Positions 13,335 to 27,168 are shown, counted from the stretch's first letter. The stretch is 64,000 nucleotides of DNA from Tetrahymena elliotti 4EA (GCA_000231825.2 JH720340.1:1-64000), one strand, 5' to 3'. Notes: generated by a model from the letters alone, not told the origin. Made by a program: numbers and translations.

Positions 13335-14657
13335 TATTATTTATCCTACTCGCACAATTTATTCTCTCTAATATATTTATTTGTAGATCAAAAAATTATT
13401 TATTTATTTTACTTATAATCTATCTATTTTCTTTTTCTTAACAGAAACCTTATAATTTACTTCTTTTAAAATGAAAATAACCTTTGCAAAAAAATAAAAT
13501 TGAATTAGAGAAAGAGTAATTTTTTTGAATCTGTCTTCAAAAAAAAGTTAAAATTTGAAAAGTAGAAGAATTGATTTCTTTTTTTTAGAGACTTTCCACT
13601 TTATCTAAATTTTCACTGTTTAAAGAATGAATGTATCGTTCCTATTTAGGTATCATTTAAAATTTACAAAGAAGTGAATAAACTGCTACTTTTTAAATTA
13701 ATTTTCTAAAAAATCAATCTATAAAAATATCACCAATAGTTTTTAATTTAATTTAATTTCTTATCAAAAATATTTAGATAATTTTAATTTAACATATCAT
13801 TTATCTATATTTATCAAAATTATATATTAATTCTTTCATATTTTACTTTCTAGAATTTTATGGATAATATGACTCCTTGTTCCTCCTATATGTTTTATTT
13901 AAAAGAATTGGTAAAATATTTTGAGATATCTATCGAATAAAAAAGGTTTTTTTTTTGAAAAAATGAAATGCAAATTAATTAATTTTTTTATTGGATATAA
14001 TTTTAGTAATCAGATGAGATGTCAAGATACTGCTTCTTTATAAACTTGAAATATTACAAAAAGTAACTTTTTTGCATCTAATTTACAAAAAAATACATAT
14101 TTTTAGTCTTTTCCATTAAATTATCATAAAAAAATATTTTCAGAATCATACTAGTTTATTTTATTTTTGGTCAAAAGAATCAAATGAAATTAGAAAATGA
14201 TGGACAATTTTTATAGATTTAATTCAGTTTATTTATTTTTTTAGAATGATTTCAACCAAATGCCAAAAAAAGTGAAAAAAGTGAAAAAGGGTTTTCTTTT
14301 TAATTATTTTATTTTTGAGAGAAGAGATAAAGATGAATTTTTAAATGCTTTTAAAGAATACATTTTTGGGAAATGGTAATTATAAAAAATCTAAAAGAAA
14401 TTTTATTTATTTATTTATAACTAATTAACTAAATTACTAACTAAATATGTTTTTTTATGTTTTACAATTTATAGATATCTAATAAAACTATTTAAGGATT
14501 TAGATATAATGACATTATATAATTTTTACTTACAGATTTTTTATGAAATTATAATTTTTTTTATGTTTTTTTTTTTAATGAAATGAAGTTAATCAAAATA
14601 AATCCATCTTTAATTATATTATAAAAATTTTATAAGATTCAATTGAGCTTAGAATTT
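13335..14657. other. AT-rich intergenic DNA
   Basis: Upstream of the carbonic anhydrase start and downstream of the next minus-strand stop. Long A/T homopolymers; nothing coding or structured recognised. Confidence 0.5.
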
Positions 14658-17600
14658 TCACTACATTTTTAGTTGTACTTCTTGCTATTGAATTGGTTGT
14701 AATTGTTAAGGGTTATAAAAATTATCTTATAGTTCTATTACTGCATCTAAAGCATTAGTTGTAAAAAGATCAATTATGAACTTTTACTTACGATGATTAA
14801 TTAATCTTTCCATAGCTAAAAATGAATCTAAAGGAGATTAAAATTGACAAACAAAGAAATTAGGGCCTTGTTAAGTTATATTAAATTTGAAATTGTTTAA
14901 TAATTGCTTAAAGGAATCTTATCCCCTATGAGAATTCTTTAAACTTTTTACAATAATGCTTGAGCTTGAATATCCTTTCTTAATATTGTCTTAAAGGAAG
15001 CATTATTAGAATTGCTTGTTAGTAGCACAGAATTTTTCAAAGTCTTTGAATTTATTAATTACAAAGACATGTTAATGATATAAATTAACCCTTTCGATCA
15101 CATTTTTCTAAATCAATTAAGAAACTTAAGAAGTAAAGTTATTTTTATTTTTAACATTTTAGAAACACAACCATTGATTGCTTTCTTCTGTGAAGTAGTC
15201 TATTCCATCAATAACTAATTTTTTAAATATTCTATCTTTAGATATCAGCTATTTCCACAAGTCTCCAGCTAACAAGTAATTACAAAGTTTCTCCATCCAT
15301 TCATATTGCTTTTCTAAATGAGAAAGGCCAGAAGAATTATTGTTATTAAAGCTATTGCTTTCTAAGCTGTTGATATTATTTATGCAATACATATTATTAT
15401 TAAGAAATCCTGCATTCATGGTGGTGCTATTACTGTTTATTCCAAACATAGCATTATTGAATTAATTAGATTTTTTATTCAATTGATTTTGTTGCTTTTG
15501 AGAGTTTTGCTTATTCAAACTATCTACCTAGTCTTTACTTTGCTGAGATGATAAGGAATCATTTACTTTAAAGCATAAAGTATCATATTTTGCAATACCA
15601 CACTCTACTAAGCAAACTCCAATTTGTCTTTCTATCTAATCTCTAAATAGTTTAGCATTATCAGAATGCTCAAAACCAACAAATTCAATTAAATTGTATT
15701 TTATTGTTGTAATAAATTTGCTATCATCTGATAAATTAGAATAGCTTTCTCTAGAGTTTGATTTACTAGAAAGATTTTATTAACTTTTCTTTGAGTTTTT
15801 TTCTTTAATTTATCTTTTTTTAGAGTCATTCAATATTTTTTACCCTCTCTTTTGCTTAATATATTCTTAGGTTAAGGGAGGACTACTAGAATTGTTTAAT
15901 TCTTTTGCACACTCTTCAGCTTTGAAAACTTCACCACCAACAACAGGGCAGGGTTACTCATCACTCAAGTTGGATTCTTAGGTGTTTTTACCACTTAAGC
16001 CTGGTGGATTGATTGGAGAAACCAAATTAATCTATTATGAGGTTTTAGGTTATGTCTGATTGCTTTTAATACATCCAGAAAGTTAGTTGAGAGGTTTTTC
16101 AATATTATTAGCTTAATAATTCTATGATTGTTATTACTATAATTACTACTGCTATAATTACTACTATGCGAAAGGACAACTTGCTTATAAACCTTCTTTA
16201 TCAGGCTCAGCTAAATTAAGTTTTTGAGCTTGAATGCTAGGAGTCTAAGCTTTAGAGAGGATCTTGTTCAATAAAGGCTCTCCATAGATAGGCTTGAAAA
16301 TTTTAAGCTTTTTATCATAAATGGCACTAGTTATCTCCTTATTTTTGATGTAAACATAAGTTGCATCGAGTTTTTGGCCTTAATCTACAAACACACGAAT
16401 AATGTATTTATCTTGTAACCATTATTTATTATCTCCAGAACACTTTCTTTTACTATTTTAGCTTGCATCAAGAGACCAATTTGATGTCTGGAAGTTCCAA
16501 CTCTACTAGAATGAAGACTCTGTGTTAGAGACAGCTTTATTGTTTACATCGTTTTAGCCATAATAATAATTAACAGTTGCGTTTGATGAGTAAATATTTT
16601 TCTTAGGATCAATTGCAGAGTAAAATGGAGTAAAGAGTATATCCTATTCATTTTGACTGTCAGAATCAAAGAGAAGTAAAGGAGGGTAATTATTACCACT
16701 ACTACTGTTGGGATTTTCACCAAATAAAGAGAAGTCTGCTGGGGGAGCTTAATCAAATAGCTTAAAATGAGTAGTTGTATTATTGGTGGGGGCTTATGGC
16801 TTAATATTTGTTTGTTAATTAAAGGGAGACTACAAATTTTCTTTGAGATTTGAGTTATTTGTGTTTTAAGACTATGAATTCAAACGATAGATGGGGAAGT
16901 AAGAAACCTTACAATATAATTGCTTAGAATTATGAATACTATTTTTAATATTAGTCATAAATTTTATAAAATCTTGTTTTTCTTTTTAGCTAAGTGTTAT
17001 TCCTTAGACGAGTTTATTCTTTCCTAATCCAAACATTATTAATCCTCCATAGTTGTTGGACATTGTCATAATAATATTGCGCACATTTTCACAATGTTAC
17101 TCATAAGATGGACTACGTTCATTCAAAATCTCACTAAAATCATCTGTTTTGTAATAATGAATGCGCTAACTGGCCATAAAGTTAAGTTTTTCACCTTCCT
17201 AGAAGCTTTCTCTTTAACCTACAACATCTAAGTTGGAATTATAAGTCTCATCTTCTTCATCATATTCGTCATAATCACTCTCGTTACAGATTTCATTATC
17301 ATCTTAAATTCCTTTTTCAGAATCATTTTTGTCTAGCTAATTATTTTCTTCATTTTGATATTAATTTTAAAGTTCAGAGTCAAAATTGCTGACGAGATGC
17401 TAATTAAGTTACTATTAGCCACTAAATTGGCATGTTTAAACTTAATCTTTTTAATCTGATGGATAATTTGATAAGTAGTTTTATTATAATTAATGCATGC
17501 TTTATCCACCACTTCCAGATAAATTTGCATTAAACTAGTCTTACTCTTATTTTTCTCCTTCATTTTTTAAATCTTCATAATTATTAAAACCCCCTCCTCC

Positions 17601-18989
17601 AACAGCAGAGAAACTTATCTTTTAATTATGTGAATCAAATACTCTTGAATCAAACTTATTGGCTGAAAGAAGATTATTAGTTGTCATGGCTGGCTTTTCG
17701 AAGTAATTAGAGTGTTCATTTACTTTGTTTGATTTTTAGATTCTTTAGCTTTCATCTATTTTTTGAGCTGAAAAAATTTAATTTAAATGATTTTATTTCT
17801 CTTCACTATTATTTCCCAAATCTTCTTAATGATAATATTCTTGATATTCTTCATAATCTTCTTCATCTTCATCCTCGTCATCATTGGTATCAAAGTTGCA
17901 ACAATTTGTTTTCTTTAATTAATTCTTTAAATTGTGCATTAGATTTGCTTTTTTCCCTTTTTTGAAGTTTGTAATTGATGAGGAAACTGCGTTATTAGTA
18001 GTAATTATCCCTTTCAAAGAATTTGATGAAAATGTCTTAGTATTATTGATGGGTTACTTTTGTTAATTGGCTTATTCATCATCATCGTCTTCACTATAAA
18101 ACTCTTCAGCAGAAGCATCTCCAAAATTGTGGATTGGACTTCTATCTTTGCTTTAACATCCATTATTTTAATCTATTCTTTCAGAATTATTAGCAAAAGT
18201 AGAAATCAGATTTGTATTAACTATAGATTCACCAGCATTTCCATATTATTTTTATTCATTTAATATTTCTCCCCATAAACTTGCCTATTGTGTTGCAGTA
18301 CTAAATTAGTTTACAATAGGTAACTGTTTATTAGTGCAAATATTATTCTAATTCACCTAATCAATATTGTAGGCTTAGGTGTAATTATTACTATGTGAAT
18401 TACTTCCGCTGGTATTTAGCTTTTAGTTGTAGCTATCTGAGTTAAGCTCATCTTCGAAAAATCCATGAAAAAGATGCTCATCCCCAGTTTCAACTTTAGC
18501 TTCATCATGAAAATAGGAAACTGTACTTCCTGAATCAAAAGAATGCTTATCTCCCTCCCAAATGTTATTGGAAAATAAATTAAAACTGGCAGAATTATTA
18601 TTACATACCTACTTAGAAGATTAAATATTCTGTGTAGAGGGAAGGGATTATTGTTAAATTGTACTAACTTGCTAGGAAATTTCTTAAAACAACTTGAATA
18701 AATGGGAATCTACATCTAATTAGCTCGAATTGCATGAACTCAAAGTAGTTCCTATTTAATTTTGAGTTAATTAATTGCTATTATTGTTGTTATTGTTATT
18801 TAGGCGACGGGTTAAAAGAGTCTTGGCTTGTAGTTTGAGTTGTTCAAAAGCTGCTACTACGCAATGGCGAGGAAATTATTAACTCTCGATTTTTTACCTA
18901 ATCTGAAGTAGTTGTTCTTCAAACTGAGACTTCGAAAGAGTTAGCTGAATGCTGTCGTTCATCATGATCTAATTTTCCTTTCGAGCCAT
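14658..18989 (-). CDS. Asn/Gln-rich giant protein with probable Schlafen/AlbA_2-like region, 1428 aa
   Basis: Minus strand from ATG at 18989. Exon 1 (18989-14792) runs 1399 codons without TGA, then a short intron and exon 2 (14746-14658). The N-terminal 600 residues are Asn/Ser/Gln-rich with acidic clusters (about residue 370-380, DTNDDDEDEDEEDYEE-like). From about residue 605 a folded-looking segment appears: RIHYYKTDDFSEIL, then NIIMTMSNNYGGLIMFGLGK and a Val/Gly follow-on. This matches the pattern of the AlbA_2 domain of Schlafen-type proteins (a helix, then a GG turn before hydrophobic strands). A later block near 860 (KYIIRVFVDQGQK, DATYVYIKNKEI) could be its second half, after an Asn-rich insertion containing poly-Gln near residue 950. 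The C-terminal 170 residues are less biased and unassigned. Domain call is pattern-based and moderate; the gene itself is secure. Confidence 0.8.
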
Positions 18990-20379
18990 TTTGAGCTTTT
19001 TAAATTTCGCACTTACAATTCTTATCAAAATTAAATTATTATCAAAAGCATTGATATTTTTGTATTCTTAATTAATCATCTATCTCAAGCCTTTCAAAAA
19101 ATCAATTAATTAATTAGATCAATAATCAAGCTTATACCCTTTGTATCCAAAATTAATATTTTGTTTCTTTATCTTTCTTTATTTTTTGTTAGTAATTTTT
19201 AATTATTGTGGACCCTTCTTTTTTTTTTTGCTTTGATTTCTTTCTTTCAGTATGCATTGACAAATATTTCTTTATTTTTTGCTTAAATTAATTTTTCTTT
19301 ATTTATAAAACATCGTTTTACTCTTCCTTTTTAATTATTGATTGAAAGTTTATTTGATAAATGCAATCAATCCATTAATTACTTATTGATCTGTATATAC
19401 TAAATGCTCTATTTCATTGTCTTTTCTATCAGATACCTTAACTTATTTAATTATTTTTTGCTTCGAATTCCTATGTATTTATTCTACTAAAATACAATTT
19501 TTGACTGATAAAATCATCATAATTTTTGATAATATTTCTTCTTATATTTTCCAAGTATTTATGAATTATCTTTGAAATTTCTTCTCAAGAAAAAATGGAA
19601 CAAACCTTCTTATCTATTCACTATTTATTCGACATTCATATTTTCTATTTTACGTACAATATCAAAAGTTTCAAACACATTTAAAACTAGTTAAATTTAG
19701 AACTACTAAAGATAGGCATATAAATAATAAATATTCAGAGGAGATCTTATCTTAATTTATCTATTCTTTTGCAATACCATAAGAAATGATATTTTTATAA
19801 GTCTTATATATTTTTCAGGCTGAATAGATTTTTAAAATATTCTTATTTTTTATATACATTTATAATTTGTATTTTATTTACATCAATCACCTTTTAATTC
19901 TTTTATAAAGTCTTATTCTAAAATTAAAAATAGATTACAGATAAAATTTTAATTTGGAGATATTGAAAACCATTTCAAAAAAATAAAACCAATCAAAATA
20001 AAATTTGAAATATTTTATTGTTTCAAATAACATTAAAATATTTTTCTTAACTTATAAAAATAATATTTTGCATTCATTTTGTTTATTTTCGTTTTAACTA
20101 AATTTTTCTATTAAGTTTAATCAAAATGAACAATTTAATTGCTTAGAAATAAACAGCTTCTATCTCACTAAACTCTTTCAGACAATTTATTTTATTAGAA
20201 TTACATGTATTTTTATAGATATGTTAAAATAATTTTCAGCCATTAAAATGTTAAGAAATTAAATTTACATAACGTTTTAAATAAATAAATATTTATTTAA
20301 TTAAAATTGAAGATTTAATTTAGTATAAATTTAATATCATCTGTTTATAATTCAGTAATAGTTTATAGGGAATATCCTT
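18990..20379. other. divergent intergenic region
   Basis: Separates two divergently transcribed genes (starts at 18989 minus and 20380 plus), so it should carry both promoters. It is AT-rich with long T runs; I recognise no element within it. Confidence 0.5.
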
Positions 20380-22242
20380 ATGTCTGATAGCAATAATAAA
20401 AAATAAGTTGGGAATTTTCAATGGTCTGAGTAAGACTTTTTAGGTAAAGGAGCATTTGGTTCAGTTTATAAAGGTAAAAATCTAGAAACTGGAGATTAAG
20501 TAGCAGTTAAAGTACTTTAAATGGAACATTTTAAAAATGAATAAGCGAAATCTTAGCTTGATGAAGAAATAAAAGTAATGAAAAAACTTGATTCACCTTA
20601 TATAGTGAAATTATTAGGATTACATGAAGAAAAAAACCAGATTATTATTGTTTTAGAGCTATGTCCTGAAGGTGATTTAAATAATTTGTTAAAAAATAAA
20701 GGTGGATAATTAAATGAATAAGAAGCAATTAATATATTATGTCAGCTACTTCTTGGTTTCAAAAAGATGGTAGAATAGGGGTATATGCATAGAGATATTA
20801 AACCAGCAAATATATTAATAAAAGATGGGTTTTATAAAGTTAGTGATTTTGGATTTGCAACTGGTGTTGATATTAAATCATAATAACTTTTAAGAGAATG
20901 TGTTGGTACTCCTTTGTTTATGGCTCCCTAGCTTTTAAGAAGCAAAGAATATTCTTCAAAGTCAGATATATGGTCAATTGGTATGATGTATTACTTGATG
21001 CTATTTGGAAAAACGTAATTTAAGAATTCTATTTTTAAGTATTGATGAATCTCAAAAAAAGAGATAGAATAAAGAATATTAAAAGATGATATAATATTAT
21101 AATAAGCAATCTATTTTTAACACTTTCACATATAAAATAGACCATGGCCTGCAAGAGATCTACATTCTTTTGTTACAAATATCGAATTACTTCCTCTGAG
21201 ATTTCCTTATGATAAACCAATATCTTAAGAAAGCAAAGATTTCTTGACTTAGTGTTTATAAGTAGAAGAAGAAAGTAGAATTGACTGGAATAAATTATTT
21301 GAGCACCCATTAACTAAAAAAGCTCAAGGTCCTGCTTAAGATCCTAATATAAGATTAGACGAAAGGGCAAAAAGAATTATTAGAGATATTCAGGAGCTTG
21401 TTTAAATTAAAAATCTTGACATCTAAAAGAAATTTGGAGAGTTTAGAAAAAATTAATAGTCATTAAACATAGACGAATTTCACAAATTTATATGTCAAAT
21501 AGACTAGCGTCTGACATCAGTTGAAACTGATTATTTATTTAAATAAATAGATGAAAATAATGATGGCTCTTTGAGCCTTCATGAATTTACTAAATTTTTC
21601 CTTGAATATGATTTCTCTGATCTAAGTGATAAAGCTGCACTTGTAAATTACATTTTCAAAAAAAATTAAATTAATTTTTTATAAATAATTGAATAGATTA
21701 TTACAGATCTCAAAGAAATAATCAAAGCAAATAAAATGAATTTATTTGAAATTTTTTAAAAATATGATGAAAATAAAGGAGGAACACTTGATTTATAAGA
21801 ATTTACTAAAATGATAAAATAAGTAGCAAATGGATTAAAAGATTATGAAATTTAAGTGATATTTAGAAAATTTGATACAAACGGAGACCACAATATAGAT
21901 TTTTAGGAGTTTGTAAAAGTAATGACATACGGTTTGTCTTCAAAAGTTGATAATTTCGATTTTTCTGCTGAAAAGGCTTTAAGAGTCATAATAGAGTTAA
22001 AGAGAGTTATAAATGAAAATAATTTAAATGAATAAAATATCTTTTATAAATTCGATGTTGATACAGATAAGCATTTGAATAGAAGAGAGTTCAGAGATTT
22101 AATTAGAATTATAGATCATCGTCTTACAAGCTAAGAAATTCATTTTATATTTGATATTTTTGATATTGAATCTTAAAATCTCATAAATTTGCAGAATTTT
22201 ATTTAAACTTTAAAAGAAAAGACCTTTATTAAGTATAAATGA
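20380..22242 (+). CDS. ULK-like Ser/Thr kinase with C-terminal EF hands, 578 aa
   Basis: Exons 20380-21014 and 21141-22242; the 126-nt intron rejoins FGKT with PWPARDLHSF in phase. The kinase domain (about residues 10-265) has all key residues: glycine loop GKGAFGSVYKG, VAVKVL lysine, HRDIKPANIL, DFGFA, and DIWSIGMMYYLM. The usual APE triplet reads APQ (GTPLFMAPQ). The GTPLFMAP and PWPARDL features resemble ciliate ULK-type kinases more than plant-type CDPKs. C-terminally there are four EF-hand loops: DENNDGSLSLHE, DENKGGTLDLQE, DTNGDHNIDFQE and DVDTDKHLNRRE, followed by a degenerate fifth. Calcium regulation is therefore expected, functionally like a CDPK. Loop 2 has Gly where Asp/Asn is usual at position 5. 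The architecture is seen; the ULK assignment is by motif and tentative. Confidence 0.9.
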
Positions 22243-24525
22243 CTAATTTTAGTTTTCAAATTTAATAATTTTTTGTTTTATTTATATTCTTTTTTTAATA
22301 AAATATTTTCTTAATTTTAAATTTTAAGTTATCATCTAATATTTAGATAAAATCAAATGTGAAATAAGTTTATTTAGTTACACTAGATAATGCTAATTAT
22401 TATATTCATCATGTAAACAAATTTTTTTTATTTTGCAACCTTATAATTTTATTTACTCTGTCTGTCATTAGTACAACAAATTTTGAGATTTTAATTTAAA
22501 AATTTAAGATATAAATTGAATAATACACTTTTGATTAAAATCTAATTATTTTATCGCTAAAGCAAAGAATAATTAGGAATAAATATTGTTTTTTAGATAA
22601 ATATTTTAAAATATCTTTTAAATTAAGTGGTGTAATTATCTAAGTAAAATGTTTCAATATTATTTAATTAAATTTGAAATATTATGAAAATTTATAATGA
22701 TTCAATAAGAAATAAAAAAATTCATAAAAATTAAAAATAAGAAAAAATTTAGTCTATATATTAGAAGTCTAGACTTTTGCAAAAATAAAAAAACTCTCTA
22801 AATATTTTGGAAAAGATTTTTTTAAGAAGAATAGAATTATTTAAAGAATAAAAGAAAGAAAAAATGTAGATTAAATTTGAAAATAACAATAAATATTTAA
22901 TTAATGAAAAAAATATCAAGTAAACCTAAATTTATTAGACACTCTTAAATGAAATGCTTTATTTATTTATAATGAATAATTAATATAGAAAAATTATTTA
23001 AGGTTAAGAGTACCAAGTTTAGAAATTAGAACATTTTGCTCACTCTGATACCAATTCTTAAATATATCTTGAGTAAAGAAATATTTAAAAATTTGAAAAA
23101 GAAAAAATTTTTCTGAATTTAAAATTTAAAGTTAATGAGTAAAAATAACGTCAAATAAATAGGTTGCTCTCAATAATAGTCTTTATTCATTCAAAAAACC
23201 AATACTTATATTTTATTCAGCCCTAAATTATGTTAGACTTAATACTAGCTTGTAGAAGAGCTATTAATTTTTATAAGATTAATCTAATTTTTAAATTTTC
23301 AATCTTAAACTTAAAAAAAATTGCTAACTTTTGAATATTTTTTAAAACTTTGTATCTTATTATTGGTTTTGATAATTTTTATGATGTTTTACTAATAAAA
23401 AATATGAACAAATAGAAATAAGTAGGGTATTAATTTTTATTTATTTAAGAAATACTTTGAATGTAAAAGCTGTTTGAATTGACGTTAGACTTGATTTAAT
23501 ACTTTTTTTGAAAATTTTAGAGGGTATTTTAAAATAAATTTAAATTAGTAAAATAATAATTTAATTAAAATTAACTAAACTCAAAAATGCTATTAGTTGT
23601 TGTTGATATTTTTAAATTTTCTAGTTATTTTAGTAGATATTTGATGAATAAGGTAGAAATAAATTAAATATTTACATTTTTGATGGGTTTTTTTTACTAG
23701 AATTTTGAGTAACTAAAATACATGCTAATTATTCAATTTAAACTAAGTTATTAAACATTCGTAATATATAAATTATTAAAAAAAATAAAAGAAAAGCAAA
23801 ATATATTAAGTAATAAATTTACCTTTACGAATTAAAGTGACGAAACAATTCTCACAAATTCGCATAATTAAAAACAGATATGTGAATAATTAGAGATTTT
23901 TTAAATTAGTGATTTCAATTGATTTAAAATATACAGAAGATTCTCGTAAATCTATTTCTAAAAAAACAAAGAATAGATGAGAAAGCAATTTCTTTTTCTT
24001 AAATTTTGATTTCTACTATGAAAAAAAAAATAGTAGAGATAAAGTAGAACTTAAATTTTGAAGGTAAGTTTCAAATAAAATATCTCCAAATACTTTAGAG
24101 ACAATTAATATTACACAAATTAAATGAATATAAAGTGTAATGCGAATAATTCAATTTCAAATTTCTTGTTATAGTCAAGATTATGCTGTCATTTATATAC
24201 AAAAATTAGAATTACTAAGAAGATAGTTATGATGAATGAATCAATTTGATTAAATATGTAGTTATTAAATGTCGATCTATACCCATACATAAATCATAGA
24301 AAGAAAACAAGCAAATATAAATAATCACATTTATTTTGTAAAAAAAAGATAAATAAAAGAATCATAAGACTTCAATTGAACAACAAAAATTAAAAGAAAA
24401 AAAGACTCTTTATTTCTTAGTTTTTTATAGTTTTATTCTGAGTAATTACGAAGCAAAAGAAAAAATTAGAAAAGGATTCAAAGACATATCAAAGATTTTA
24501 AAATTTAAAAAGATAGCTGTTAATC
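22243..24525. other. AT-rich spacer containing one weak ORF
   Basis: Apart from the doubtful ORF at 22684-23334 (listed separately), no exon, RNA gene or repeat is recognised. The distal part is presumably the promoter and 5' UTR of the AMPK beta gene. Confidence 0.4.
22684..23334 (+). CDS. weak hypothetical ORF, 216 codons
   Basis: With TAA/TAG as Gln, ATG at 22684 opens a frame to TGA at 23332. The predicted protein is Lys/Gln/Asn/Ile-rich, with a segment of more normal composition in the middle (KLEHFAHSDTNSQIYLEQ). No domain is recognised and no splice evidence supports it. In DNA this poor in G and C, TGA is rare and frames of this length arise by chance. It may be a real small gene, the remnant of one, or noise. 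Confidence 0.25.
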
Positions 24526-26433
24526 ATGGGTTCATAGAGTTCCAAATTAGTTAATGGGTAGGAGATGATGCAGTAGAGTTCAGGTATCATTAGAAATCAG
24601 TATATGAATTAATCAGGGTATTTATTATTTAAATTATTTAGATAGTATGTGGCTCTTATAAAAGCTAATTGGATTCATTTTTTGTTTAAGAAGATGTTAA
24701 TTTTTTATAATTTATTTAACAGCAATTCGATTGGAAGTATGACAGACACTTAATAGAGAGGCAATTGTAAAATATAGATTTTAAAGCAAAAAATATTAAA
24801 TTGAATGGAAAGTTTTGTTAGTAATTATTTTTAAGCATAGCCCATATTATATAAATAGAAGGAATTTGAAAATAAATGGATACTTAGAAATAAAATAAAA
24901 CAATTATTCTCATTTAAAATCATAGAATTTTAAAGCAAACCAGAGCTAATATTATATATTTTTAATGAATAGTCATAAACACAATATTTTAGTGGACAAA
25001 CGGAGCGAACTCAGTTTAATTAACAGGTACTTTTAATAATTGGGTCAATCCCATACCACTAGAGAAAGTTGAGAATAACTGCTTTTAGGTGATTCTGGTA
25101 ATAAAAGATAGATTAATTATTTATAAACAACAATCGTGTTGATATTTAATAGATAATCATCTTAATAAATAGAAATTAAGACCAGGAGTATACTAGTATA
25201 AATATATAGTTGATGGACAGTGGAGATTCTCTCCTGATGATCCTACATGCAATGATGAAAATGGAAATATAAATAACTTAATTGACACAACTAACATAGA
25301 AAGAAGCATATCTTTAATAGGTTAAAATAATGGTTCCACTAAATTTCTTACTATGGGTTCTTAAAATAATTCAGTTAATTTCATTTAAACGAATGCAAGA
25401 ATGATGAATTCAAATGGTAATGTTACTATGCAGTAATAATAAAATGCATAAAATCAGTAAAATATTATGGGAGTGAATAATAGCAATAGGGTAAATCAAT
25501 AATATCAGTATTAAGCCTAGTAATAATAATAATAATAATAATAATTTTTACACCAATTGTAATAATAAAACTTATTACAATAGTAATAATAACCATAATA
25601 ATACAGCACATAAAATGCTTTTAATTAGTAATAATAAAATTTATCAATGTTTCATCAATTTGGAAGCAACTCTTAAAACATTTAATCTCATATGATCAAT
25701 TAATAGTAAGGAGGAACAATCCCATAACAAGAATTTATAAAAATGATGTAGTAGGGTGGATAAGGGCAATATGCAAATTCTTTTCATCCTTCTTCAAATA
25801 TTAGTAATATGTAAGCCATGTATATAAGAGCTTCTCAAAATTCCAATTTTGATAAGTCTTAACTCCTTATAAAGGCACATATAACCTAATAAAATCAAAC
25901 AAATTTTGAAGTTGCATTCAAAGATTAGGCTCCTGTACTCCCTCCTCATTTATTAGAAGTTCCAACAATAAAAAGGCGTTCAGCTAAATATGTTTCTATG
26001 TGGAGAGAAAAAAAGCTTAGACCAAAAACTAATTTTAAATCAGTATTCGGGGGAGCAAACAATCATCACAACAATACAAATAATATGAATATTGAGGATG
26101 AAAATACAGAGATATAAGTAAATGGTTAGTAATTAACATATAGCAACACACCTGAAGATGATGCTGAAGTTTTAATGCATGTATTTTAACCTGGCCACAG
26201 CATTACTCCAGTAGACCATATTACACTGTAAATATTGAATTTTTCTTAACATTTTTATATTTTATTGAATAATTAAAAATATTTTACTAAATCATAATAG
26301 GAACCATGTTGGTATTGACAATTTAAATCACCATGACAAATACAATGTTTACTGTATAACTTAGAGATTTAAAACTAAATACACAACATATAAATTTTAT
26401 ACATCTAAATACGATACCTAAATAATCATTTGA
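24526..26433 (+). CDS. AMP-activated protein kinase beta (regulatory) subunit
   Basis: Best model: exons 24526-24583, 24973-25097, 25173-26227 and 26301-26433, 456 residues, all phases matching. The N-terminus MGSQSSK fits an N-myristoylation site, as in other beta subunits. The CBM48 glycogen-binding domain follows (about residues 22-95): TIFQWTNGANSVQLTGTFNN, ENNCFQVILKLRPGVYQYK, and VDGQWRFSPDDP. After a Gln-rich insertion of some 200 residues comes the C-terminal ASC domain that binds the catalytic and gamma subunits: APVLPPHLLEVPTIKRR, then NHVGID, and YCITQRFKTKYTTYKFYT. The role as AMPK scaffold is established for the family. The first intron (24584-24972) is the least certain; one small extra exon inside it (for example near 24693-24766) cannot be excluded. 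The long linker is unusual against the short linker of animal and fungal subunits. Confidence 0.88.
25518..25544 (+). repeat. TAG(TAA)8 microsatellite coding for poly-Gln
   Basis: One TAG followed by eight in-frame TAA triplets, all read as Gln, within the AMPK beta linker. Similar shorter TAA runs follow up to about 25640. Under the standard code this would look like a stop-filled non-coding tract. Confidence 0.85.
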
Positions 26434-27168
26434 GTATGCATAATGAACTTATCTAAAAGTAAAAAATCTGATTTAAAGAGCGCTTAACTAATAAAAACTA
26501 AATAATTAAATAAAATGAATAAATTATTAAACAACAACAACAACATAAAAAACAACTACAACAGAATTAAATACTGTGTCTCTTGAGTAAAAACTAACTG
26601 CTGTCTTTAAATAGTAAAAATCTAAAAATATTGAAAAAAGATAAATTTAATTGTAAGTAAAAGAAATAGTTATAACTAAATATCTTTTAAAAATACTAAA
26701 ATAGTTTTAATATAAATAACTTAATATATTATTATATCATCTCTCTATAAAATATACAATCTGAGTAACTCATATCTTCTTATTCCAACAATAACCAATG
26801 TATCAATCAAAGAAAAAGAAAACATAATCATTGTTCAGACCTTTTTTATTTATTTTTCATATTGTTATTATCTAATTATTCAAATTAATTTTCTTTCTTA
26901 CTTACTTTCCATTTAAAAAACATGAATAAACAAAAAACTATAAATTGAGAACTATTAAATAGTACAAAATTTAAATTATTTATGTTATTCGAATTTACTT
27001 ATTGATATTTAAATAATTCATTTCTAATTTATTTATTAACTAATTTTGGAAACTACTTGTAATAAAATTAATTTTTCATAATTTATTTAAAACTAGACTA
27101 TTTTTTATGATAAAATACAGAACATGGAAAGAAATTATTAATATTAATTTATAAAATACAAATAAATT
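26434..27168. other. convergent 3' spacer
   Basis: Lies between the stops of the AMPK beta gene (plus) and the EML-type gene (minus). It should hold both 3' UTRs. AT-rich with CAACAA runs near 26530; nothing else seen. Confidence 0.5.
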
